From contig NZ_CP179868.1 of NCBI RefSeq assembly GCF_051379705.1, forward strand, positions 496,001 through 560,000: 64,000 nt of DNA. The letters are read 5' to 3'. Each line of letters opens with the position of its first letter. The stretch's first letter is position 1. The DNA comes from Ekhidna sp051379705. GTDB taxonomy: Bacteria; Bacteroidota; Bacteroidia; Cytophagales; Cyclobacteriaceae. The translations under genes and the position numbers were made by a program. Below the pieces are notes generated by a model. That model did not search any database, was not told where the DNA came from, and saw only the letters and a program-made list of their open reading frames with translations. Of this stretch, positions 19,017 to 25,211 are shown piece by piece.

Positions 19017-19552
19017 TCTTCCAATACTTTTAGAGTTCTTCTTATCCAGCCGTAGAGAAATTTGCCCTGCGTCCGATTGTGCTTTACGATGCTTGTATAC
19101 CGATAAATCTTAGCCATTGCATATTTCAGCTCAAATTCCTCCTGCTTTTCCAGTGAGTCCAGGCTGTTGAGTGCTCCGATGGTCTTCGGTCCGATGATAC
19201 CATCAGCAATCAGGCCAAGTACCTGCTGCGCGTAACGAACGGCACGCTTGTGCCCCGTATTCATCCCGAAATCGAACAAGTTGTAGCACACGATTTTATT
19301 TTCGACCTGGTCGAGTCGCATTTTGTCCCAGAAATTCTTCTTATAAAATTCTTTTACCAGCCTGGTGACGATCGGGTCGTCTTCTTGTCCGGACTTTACG
19401 AGTGCCCATCCTTCCCAATCAGGCCAGAAGTTTTCTGCAATTCCGGCAAATGTCCATCCCCCTCGGTCTCCTTCATTTTTGTGAAGGATGAATCCGCCTT
19501 CATTTCCCATGGTTCGTGAGAAAGCGAATTCAAAATTTGGTGTTAGTTCCAT
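19013..19552 (-). CDS. GH108-type endolysin (N-acetylmuramidase)
   Basis: 179 aa from the ATG at 19552; a GTG at 19594 is possible but less likely. The catalytic motif GNEGGF (Glu18) is followed by NEGDRGGWTFAGIAE, matching the EGGY...DRGGATNYGIT pattern of glycoside hydrolase family 108. The C-terminal part (RYAQQVLGLIADGIIGPKT) is a peptidoglycan-binding segment of the type usually attached to GH108 enzymes. It cleaves the glycan strand of peptidoglycan. There is no Sec signal, so export needs the holin encoded next to it. Gene order is lysin first and holin second. Confidence 0.9.
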   Translation of the reverse strand: MELTPNFEFAFSRTMGNEGGFILHKNEGDRGGWTFAGIAENFWPDWEGWALVKSGQEDDPIVTRLVKEFYKKNFWDKMRLDQVENKIVCYNLFDFGMNTGHKRAVRYAQQVLGLIADGIIGPKTIGALNSLDSLEKQEEFELKYAMAKIYRYTSIVKHNRTQGKFLYGWIRRTLKVLEE

Positions 19553-19835
19553 TATTTGAAAATTTCTAATTGGCAGTTGTGTATAAATATACACATTATC
19601 TATTATTCAAAAATGACGGAATAGTAACAGCTCAGTAGAGCAACAATAGAATGCAATCAAGGGATTATAGGAGCCTTTACAATTTCTCGTTTCCATTTCT
19701 ACCGGCAGCTATAGCTCTATTCCTGCTCCTTTATCACACCTTCCTCAATCAGCTTTTAAGATTATATTTGATATACCTCATCAACGCTATTCTAAGAAGG
19801 ACATAGCTAGTGAGCTTATGGGCTATGCTTAATTC
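19553..19835. other. Gap at the left edge of the cassette-like island
   Basis: 283 bp between divergent genes. It contains no recognised repeat of the island families. Directly before the next ATG the sequence GCTATGCTTAATTC resembles the junction GTTAGGCTTAATTC seen at 23503-23516. A 51-codon hydrophobic frame (19651-19806) is present but weakly supported. Confidence 0.4.
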
Positions 19836-20720
19836 ATGAAAATTATGAAGAAAAACAAATTATCAACCAAGGAGATCATCACTTTCATACTTTCTTTTGG
19901 TGCTATAGCTATTTCCATTATAAGTTCTTTCGGAATTGTAGACTTAGGAGAATTTGAATCTCAAGTGCCAAATTTAATACTAGGATTAATAGGTCTTCTT
20001 ATTATAAATGCGACGCTAGAACGAAAGAATGATTTAAAAAATCTTGAAAATAAAATCGACAAGATCATCTCATTGACTTCTGACGATAATCTAAAAAAGT
20101 TGCAACACCTTACCGATGATATCCAGCCTACATTAAAAGTAATATTTGGAGATTTTATAAAAGAATTTTCAAGTTTTTTCAAGGACGCCATTCAAAGTGA
20201 AAGAATTGAATTTTATGATTTGGAAAGATTTAAGACTTCCTATATCAGAACTTTGCAGTATAAAGAAAAAGATAACACCACGTTCCTAGCAACAAGCCTT
20301 CCATACAAAAGGTATTTTTGGGTAAATGACGAAGATATTTCACCTATTCTGAAGGCTATGAAAAACTTCAAAATAAATGGAAGTAGGTTTATTCGAATTT
20401 TCTTCCTTGAAGAAAATGATTTGAAAAATCAGGAAGTGATAGATGTACTAAATGCCCAGTTAGATCTTGAGATTGAAGTTTATACAATTCCTATAGATCA
20501 AGTTCCCAGGCGGCTTCAAAACTATTTTGTTGTCGATGATCAAAATGACCTGGCCTGGGAAGTTACCATTGATACAAAACAGCGAATTAATTCTACAGCG
20601 TTCACCACATCAAGCACAGAAATAGAAAAGTACAAATCCATTTTTGAAGGGTTAATGAATTTAGATAATATAAAAAAAATCAGTAGTAAACTGAGTTTGG
20701 TAGATTCTAAAAAAGGATAG
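19836..20720 (+). CDS. Membrane protein of unknown function, first island gene
   Basis: 294 aa. Two N-terminal membrane helices (about 13-34 and 44-60) are followed by a coiled coil (about 62-85) and a soluble alpha/beta region (about 120-275) with motifs RFIRIFFLEENDL, VYTIPIDQVPRRLQNYFVVDD and LAWEV. The second half faintly resembles phospholipase D-like or sensor-type folds, but no HKD motif is visible, so I name no function. The gene is AT-rich and is the first of the same-strand genes in the island. A membrane anchor plus a cytosolic domain is common in anti-phage effectors, but this is only a suggestion. Confidence 0.65.
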   Translation: MKIMKKNKLSTKEIITFILSFGAIAISIISSFGIVDLGEFESQVPNLILGLIGLLIINATLERKNDLKNLENKIDKIISLTSDDNLKKLQHLTDDIQPTLKVIFGDFIKEFSSFFKDAIQSERIEFYDLERFKTSYIRTLQYKEKDNTTFLATSLPYKRYFWVNDEDISPILKAMKNFKINGSRFIRIFFLEENDLKNQEVIDVLNAQLDLEIEVYTIPIDQVPRRLQNYFVVDDQNDLAWEVTIDTKQRINSTAFTTSSTEIEKYKSIFEGLMNLDNIKKISSKLSLVDSKKG

Positions 20721-20775
20721 CCAGTCAACTGGAACGAGCCTCCAAAGCTAATAAGGAGCCATCACAGCTCCCAGG

Positions 20776-20896
20776 CTACCGTAAGTTTGCAACTTGCGAC
20801 TTACCCTACTCTCAGTGTAGCTTGTAACACTTACGTATCCGTAATTATCTTCTGCCGTCATTGCGAACCGAGGAACGAAGGTGAAGATGAAGCAAT
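20776..20896. repeat. REP-like palindrome plus CGTCATTGCGA element, copy 1
   Basis: 20776-20800 is a copy of a palindrome built around CGTAAGTTTGCAACTTGCG; related copies lie at 24857-24879, 25082-25104 and 27134-27150. The unit continues to about 20835, where GTAACACTTACG forms an inverted counterpart. From 20855 follows CCGTCATTGCGAACCGAGG, a left end of the element that is complete at 24935-25018. Both families are intergenic only. They look like REP/BIME or MITE-type sequences. Confidence 0.75.
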
Positions 20897-20975
20897 CCCA
20901 ACCTAGGCGTAGGTTGCACCTACGTCTTTCCATATCAGGTCAATCTCAAATTGATCGTATTGTTATGAAAACAAT
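20897..20975 (+). repeat. Three-hairpin repeat, copy A, 5' part
   Basis: The sequence from CCCAACCTAGGCGTAGG to about AAAACAATC matches the first two-thirds of copies B (23392-23509) and C (23610-23732). It includes hairpin 1 (CAACCTA/TAGGTTG, alternative CGTAGGT/ACCTACG) and hairpin 2 (GGTCAAT/ATTGATC). The 3' part with hairpin 3 is found about 370 bp further on, so this copy appears split by an insertion. Confidence 0.7.
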
Positions 20976-21344
20976 CAAAATAGAAAAAGCGTAGCACATG
21001 CTACGCTTAGACTTTCTTTTTATATCCTAAGCCTAGTTAGAGTTTACCATAAGCTTCATTTTTCTACGCTCATGGCTTCAATGCCAACATACCGCTGCAC
21101 AGCAGCGAAAAAGTCAAAACCTCGAGGTGGAATAGCGTGTAGGCCGGGATCAGGTTTTGATAGGTCTTTTTGTTTACTTTTTTGACATGAAAAAAGTAAA
21201 AGCCTCGCGGCTTGAGCATTCTTGACACTTCCACCGTTCAGTTGTATTTATTATATTTGATTAGAAGGCTTCACCGCCAAAGACCGCTTTCCAGCAATCG
21301 ATCATTGGTTCTTGACTATTTCAGTTAATGGCTTTCTGTAAGGG
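20976..21344. other. Insertion within the split repeat; no gene seen
   Basis: About 370 bp between the two halves of repeat copy A, with no convincing reading frame. It carries the perfect hairpin at 20987-21008, a T-rich/A-rich inverted segment around 21168-21203 (TTTACTTTTTTGACATG then AAAAAAGTAAA), and nothing that resembles a transposase. It could be a degenerate non-autonomous element or a decayed cassette. Confidence 0.45.
20987..21008. terminator. Perfect hairpin, possible bidirectional terminator
   Basis: Arms AAGCGTAGCA (20987-20996) and TGCTACGCTT (20999-21008) pair perfectly around two central bases. The hairpin is preceded by AGAAAAA and followed, after AGAC, by TTTCTTTTT. That fits a Rho-independent terminator working in either direction. 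It lies about 270 nt after the 294-aa gene, so it may instead belong to the inserted element. Confidence 0.4.
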
Positions 21345-21381
21345 AAATAAACGACATAATGTCGTTTATACCTTGTTATGA
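21345..21381 (+). repeat. Three-hairpin repeat, copy A, 3' part
   Basis: Hairpin 3 has the arms ATAAACGACAT (21347-21357) and ATGTCGTTTAT (21359-21369) and is extended outward by AAGG/CCTT. It ends in TTGTTATGA (to 21381). The ATG of the 645-aa gene follows after 34 nt. Copies B and C end the same way with TTGTTAGGC and TTGTTATGC. Confidence 0.7.
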
Positions 21382-21415
21382 GTAATTACTGCCAAAGATC
21401 AACTAAACCTAATCT

Positions 21416-23353
21416 ATGACAATAGAGCACTTGAATAAAGACCTTTTAGCCTCAACGGCAGTATTTGCGGAAATGGCAAATAATAATGTGAGCCTGAAAC
21501 AGGTATTATCAGAATTTGTCTTAGCCACTTACTCTCTTAAATCAACTTTTACGCAGACATCCAACGAAGTTGTTAGTGCATTATCAACCCATTTTGAATT
21601 TGAAATTCCAGATGCTGTAGTGCGGACAATTTTAAAGAAATTGAAAAAGGATAGCATTCTTGAACAAGTCAATGGTTCATATTCAATTGGTTCTGAAGAA
21701 AGAAAAAAATGGGAATCTTTATTTGGAAGAGTTGAGCAAAAAGAATCAGAGCAAAAAGAAATAACTGATCAATTGATTAAGTATGTTGAACTACAGCGTG
21801 GAAAATTAGATGACCATAAGAAGTCAGAGCTTTTACAGTGCTTTTCTGAATACTTATTTGATGAATCCTTTGAGGATGAATATTCCGATTTGGTAAGTGC
21901 ATTTATTATCCGCAAATCTCAAAATCAGGATTTTTCTAAGGAACTTAATCTCATTCGTGAAGGAATAACTATTCTAAAAGGCGTTAAGTACAGCCCCGAT
22001 ATTAATGAAATACAACCATGGCGCAAACCGTTAACAATTTTTCTCGATACTGAACACCTATTCAGTATTAACGGTTACAACGGAGAAATTTACAAGAAGC
22101 TTGTCTCGGATTTGGTTGAATTAATCCGGTCAATTAATCAACAACAGCAGAAAAATGCTGGAGAAAAGGCAATTCAATTTAAGTATTTAGAAGAGACTGA
22201 ATTAGAAGTTAAAAATTTCTTTTACGCAGCACGAAAGATAATATCTGGCGAAACCAGCCGAGGACATAGCTCAGTCGCAATGGATACTATATTGAAAGGT
22301 TCCTCAACTTCTTCAGATGTAATAAGAAAGGAAACGGAATTCTTTGGAGACTTAAAATCATTAGGAATAACTAAGCAAAAGCCGATTGAACTTTATGATA
22401 ATCATCACTTAAATGTTGAAGACGCTTCGATTTATAAAAAATACGAATCAGAATGCGATGATGACGTAATTTCATCTATTTTAAAATCATTCACAGCTGT
22501 GAATATTCTTAGAAAGGGCAACAATAGAAATTCGTTTGAGAACATTGGTCATATCATAATGACAGGATCTGCTATCAAACTAAAAATTAGCAGTGACTTG
22601 GATGCTAAAATTGAAGATGGAGACTTTTCATATGCAACACATATTTACTATGTCACTCAGCGTCTATGGTTTCGATTAAATAAAGGTTTAGGATTCAACA
22701 ACCAATTGCCATCGTCACTTGACGTGGTTATAAAGGCGCAAACACTTTTATCGAACCATCTTAATTCATCTGTTAGAGAAAGATATAATAAACTCGAAAA
22801 AGATGTTGAATCCGGAAAAAGGACACTAGAAGCGGTTCAAGACTATTATATAAACTTACGAACCAATGTGGTTAAACCTGAAGAACTTGTTCCTGAAAAC
22901 GTGGAGGAGCGAGTCAAATTCTTGTACGATGAAAGTGATATTGAAAATTTCAAAGAGGAACAATCTTTACTCAAACAAAAAGCTGATGCATATGACCAGC
23001 TCCAAAAGAAACTAAATGAAAAAGCCGAGCAAGAAGAGCGAGACAAAAGAAAAGCACTGATTGAAGAATGTAAGGAAATATACAATGCCTGCACTGCTAA
23101 ATATATTAGAAATAAGTGGGCTTACCGTAGCTTCTTAGCACTTGTCTTTACCCTTTTGATTTATGGAATATATTTTCTGATTAGCCCAACGGACACTCCA
23201 ATTAGTATAATCGCATTTGCATTGACTGTGATCGGTTTTATTGTCATGATCAAATGGAAAAAGATCGATTCACAAATCCAATCAGTATCCTTCGCAAAAT
23301 TTAGATCATTTATGACTCAGAATTCAATTGAAGAAACTGAACTAGAAAATTAA
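21416..23353 (+). CDS. Large island protein: predicted winged helix, PIN-like region, coiled coil, two TM helices
   Basis: 645 aa, no family recognised with certainty. About 60-92 reads like a winged helix (VVRTILKKLKKDSILEQVNGSYSIG). About 205-440 contains IFLDTEHLF (Asp211), LEETELEV (Glu260-265), ECDDDVISS (347-349) and TGSAIKLKISSD (383-394). Spaced acidic residues at strand ends are what a PIN-like nuclease would show, but I cannot confirm the fold. About 510-560 is a charged coiled coil, and two membrane helices follow (about 571-590 and 595-612) with a cytosolic tail. A nuclease-like body tied to the membrane would suit an abortive-infection or stress effector. The gene is AT-rich and flanked by repeat copies A and B. 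Confidence 0.65.
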   Translation: MTIEHLNKDLLASTAVFAEMANNNVSLKQVLSEFVLATYSLKSTFTQTSNEVVSALSTHFEFEIPDAVVRTILKKLKKDSILEQVNGSYSIGSEERKKWESLFGRVEQKESEQKEITDQLIKYVELQRGKLDDHKKSELLQCFSEYLFDESFEDEYSDLVSAFIIRKSQNQDFSKELNLIREGITILKGVKYSPDINEIQPWRKPLTIFLDTEHLFSINGYNGEIYKKLVSDLVELIRSINQQQQKNAGEKAIQFKYLEETELEVKNFFYAARKIISGETSRGHSSVAMDTILKGSSTSSDVIRKETEFFGDLKSLGITKQKPIELYDNHHLNVEDASIYKKYESECDDDVISSILKSFTAVNILRKGNNRNSFENIGHIIMTGSAIKLKISSDLDAKIEDGDFSYATHIYYVTQRLWFRLNKGLGFNNQLPSSLDVVIKAQTLLSNHLNSSVRERYNKLEKDVESGKRTLEAVQDYYINLRTNVVKPEELVPENVEERVKFLYDESDIENFKEEQSLLKQKADAYDQLQKKLNEKAEQEERDKRKALIEECKEIYNACTAKYIRNKWAYRSFLALVFTLLIYGIYFLISPTDTPISIIAFALTVIGFIVMIKWKKIDSQIQSVSFAKFRSFMTQNSIEETELEN

Positions 23354-23391
23354 AATACCCAAACTAGCGCAAGCATCCACTTGTGATTCTA

Positions 23392-23509
23392 CCCAACCTA
23401 GGCGTAGGTTGTACCTACGTCTTTCTATATCAGGTCAATCTTAAATTGATCGTATCTTTGAAAAAACAAGAGAAATAAACGACATAATGTTGTTTATTCA
23501 TTGTTAGGC
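23392..23509 (+). repeat. Three-hairpin repeat, copy B
   Basis: 118 bp, from CCCAACC to GTTAGGC. Hairpin 1: CAACCTA/TAGGTTG, competing with CGTAGGT/ACCTACG. Hairpin 2: GGTCAAT/ATTGATC. Hairpin 3: ATAAACGACAT/ATGTTGTTTAT, with a G-T wobble where copy A has G-C. The next ATG (23521) follows after 11 nt. It is close to copy C in sequence throughout. Confidence 0.8.
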
Positions 23510-23520
23510 TTAATTCTGGC

Positions 23521-23619
23521 ATGAGCAAATATCTTCTATTACTTCTTCTGTTTCCGCTAACACTTCTAGCTCAAGATGTAAAGATCCAACTATTGCCACC
23601 CGGCGAAACCCCAACCTAG
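23521..23619 (+). pseudogene. Signal peptide-only gene remnant cut off by repeat copy C
   Basis: ATG at 23521 opens a 32-codon frame, MSKYLLLLLLFPLTLLAQD then VKIQLLPPGETPT. This is a typical Bacteroidota Sec signal peptide with an AxA-like cleavage region, followed by only about 14 residues. The TAG stop lies inside repeat copy C (CCAACCTAGG). The natural reading is a once longer exported protein whose body was replaced when the repeat arrived. A functional micro-peptide is possible but less likely. Confidence 0.55.
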
Positions 23620-23732
23620 GCGTAGGTTGTACCTACGTCTTTCTATATCAGGTCAATCTCAAATTGACCTTATCTTTGAAACAAAAAATCGAGAGATATA
23701 AATGACATAATGTTGTTTATTCCTTGTTATGC
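23610..23732 (+). repeat. Three-hairpin repeat, copy C
   Basis: 123 bp, from CCCAACC to GTTATGC. Hairpin 2 is extended here to AGGTCAAT/ATTGACCT. Hairpin 3 is ATAAATGACAT/ATGTTGTTTAT: two positions differ from copy A but still pair as T-G and G-T. The next ATG (23767) follows after 34 nt, the same spacing as after copy A. Confidence 0.8.
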
Positions 23733-23766
23733 ACAATAGCCTTCGAGCCGAAGATGAAGCGAGCCA

Positions 23767-24009
23767 ATGAAAAGAATAGCATTCTACACATTTTTGACCT
23801 TATTCTTGTTAATTATTCCAATTATGGTCTTTGGAATTTTTAACACTATGGTAAGCATCAGATATGAAACTGAAAACCCAGGGGATTGCATCTCTTTAGT
23901 GTCAGGAACGGATTTGTGTCAAGCATTAAATTGGATAAAGGGAATACTTGCAATTGATGCAGTTCTTTTGATAACACTCCTCGTTCCGAAAAAACACATT
24001 TTGAAATAG
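23767..24009 (+). CDS. Small two-helix membrane protein in the island
   Basis: 80 aa with two membrane helices (about 4-26 and 56-76) and a short loop holding two cysteines (GDCISLVSGTDLCQALNW) that could form a disulfide on the periplasmic side. Nothing identifies a function. It begins 34 nt after repeat copy C. Small membrane proteins of this kind are frequent in cassette arrays. AT-rich. Confidence 0.6.
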   Translation: MKRIAFYTFLTLFLLIIPIMVFGIFNTMVSIRYETENPGDCISLVSGTDLCQALNWIKGILAIDAVLLITLLVPKKHILK

Positions 24010-24269
24010 ACCCAGAAAAGTGCATAACACACGCTAAAGTGCATATGTCAAAGTGCTTCTAGCAACTCTCCTGTTATCCGAACCGCATAGCTTCGCCTCT
24101 GCCAAGTTCAATTCACTTTAGCTCTTTCCTCTGCTCTGACCGTCATCTTTAGCAACGTAGTTTTTCACATATACTGTTGTAGGTGGGTCACAGCTTTGCT
24201 AGCTTAGTTTTTCATCAGCTGGGTTCAGGACATACGCACCTTAGCTGGGATGTTGAAAACAATTCAAGT
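24010..24269. other. Intergenic stretch with an attC-like inverted structure
   Basis: GCATAAC (24022-24028) is the exact reverse complement of GTTATGC, the last seven bases of repeat copy C. GTTATCC follows at 24073-24079. Between them GCTAAAG (24033-24039) pairs with CTTCTAGC (24056-24063) apart from one unpaired base. This 58-bp layout (outer core sites, inner arms, one extrahelical base) resembles an integron attC site. A competing pairing, GCTAAAGTG (24033-24041) with CACTTTAGC (24114-24122), is also perfect. No gene is seen here. Confidence 0.3.
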
Positions 24270-24815
24270 ATGAGCTCAAGAACTCTTTATAAATTTCTTA
24301 TTTGGACTGGATTGATCTCCTTTATTGCTGGATTCATTTGTGAAGTAAATGCGGTCCTGTATTTAAGACACTTGCTAATTATTGGGATTGTATTATTTGG
24401 AATTGGGATCATAGTCTGGTTACCACTCAGACTGAAAAAACCTATTCTGCACCCATTAAATGTAGACAAATATAAATCTAGCGGTGATGCTCTTTTGGCA
24501 TATGTATTTAACAACTACTTGCTAGAGTTTTGGGGATTCTGTGTGGCAGTCGCCATGATGATAGTTATTATTGGTGGTTCATTTAGAACAAATAGTCGAT
24601 TACAAATAGCAATTAACAAACTACAGGAGTCAAAAGAATTAGAAGATAAAATTGGGATAATTCAGGATACAGGAATAATTGTGAGCAGCTCAAATAGTGC
24701 AGATTTCATGAAATTTGAACTTAGTGTTTATGGAAGCAAGGATGGAGCTAGAGTGGATGTTGAACTTGATAACCAATCAGGGAGTTGGGAAATTAAAGAA
24801 TTGAAAATTGACTAA
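24270..24815 (+). CDS. Membrane protein with Coa1-like C-terminal domain
   Basis: 181 aa from the ATG at 24270; a GTG at 24183 would add 29 residues that do not look like a protein start. Membrane helices lie at about 7-27, 31-50 and 88-108. The C-terminal 70 residues (KLQESKELEDKIG, then SVYGSKDGARVDVELDN and SGSWEIKELKID) match the pattern of the cytochrome oxidase complex assembly protein 1 (Coa1) domain, which is often found in bacterial membrane proteins of unknown role. It is the last same-strand gene of the island. Confidence 0.65.
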   Translation: MSSRTLYKFLIWTGLISFIAGFICEVNAVLYLRHLLIIGIVLFGIGIIVWLPLRLKKPILHPLNVDKYKSSGDALLAYVFNNYLLEFWGFCVAVAMMIVIIGGSFRTNSRLQIAINKLQESKELEDKIGIIQDTGIIVSSSNSADFMKFELSVYGSKDGARVDVELDNQSGSWEIKELKID

Positions 24816-24824
24816 AAAATTCTG

Positions 24825-24930
24825 AACCTAAGCTTAGGTCGCACCACCCCCTAGCTGCCGCAAGTTTGCAACTTGTGGCTTACCCCTCCATTAAGCGTAG
24901 TTTGTAACTCTTTTGTATCCATTGTTATCC
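24825..24930. repeat. Diverged hairpin-1 copy and REP-like palindrome, copy 2
   Basis: AACCTAAGCTTAGGTCGCACC (24830-24850, diverged) recalls the AACCTAGGCGTAGGTTGCACC start of the three-hairpin repeat. It is followed by GCCGCAAGTT (24857-24866) and AACTTGTGGC (24870-24879), a 10-bp stem with one G-T pair around TGC. The remainder to about 24925 is homologous to 20801-20840. Confidence 0.7.
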
Positions 24931-24934
24931 TCTA

Positions 24935-25018
24935 CCGTCATTGCGAACCGAGGAATGAAGATGAAGATAGAAGATGAAGCTATGATTAAGATCGCTTCGC
25001 TAAAGCTCGCGATGACGG
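24935..25018. repeat. CGTCATTGCGA inverted-repeat element, full copy
   Basis: 84 bp with ends CCGTCATTGCGA (24935-24946) and TCGCGATGACGG (25007-25018), inverted with one mismatch. The inside holds GAAGATGAAG repeats and GATCGCTTCGC. Sequences of the form CGTCATTGCGAGG...AAGCAATC are widespread intergenic repeats in many bacteria. A partial copy lies at 20855-20896. Confidence 0.75.
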
Positions 25019-25079
25019 CATAATTAGATATACTAGCTAGCACGGGCATCTACTTGTATTCTGCATACCCATCCCACTG

Positions 25080-25140
25080 GTGCCGCAAGTTTACAACTTG
25101 TGGCTTAAACAAATGAAGATGCCGGATCAAGTCCGGCATG
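25080..25140. repeat. REP-like palindrome copy 3 and GCCGGA palindrome
   Basis: GCCGCAAGTT (25082-25091) and AACTTGTGGC (25095-25104) form the REP stem. ATGCCGGA (25119-25126) and TCCGGCAT (25132-25139) form a second hairpin. The same pair of motifs recurs in the same order at 27134-27202. With the elements before it, this fills the 396-bp gap after the island's last gene. Confidence 0.7.
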
Positions 25141-25211
25141 ACATCACCAATCCCCATAAACAGACCTGCCTATTTACTAATCACTGATCTATTAATCACC
25201 AATCCGCCAAC

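Noticed and set aside
19651..19806. 51-aa hydrophobic reading frame on the plus strand
   Set aside because: It has one membrane-like stretch but no clear ribosome-binding site, no neighbour on that strand linked to it, and a length easily reached by chance.
24033..24122. GCTAAAGTG/CACTTTAGC as the arms of an attC site
   Set aside because: Although the arms are perfect, no GTT core site lies at the right distance after the second arm. The shorter pairing ending at GTTATCC is kept as the better, still weak, candidate.
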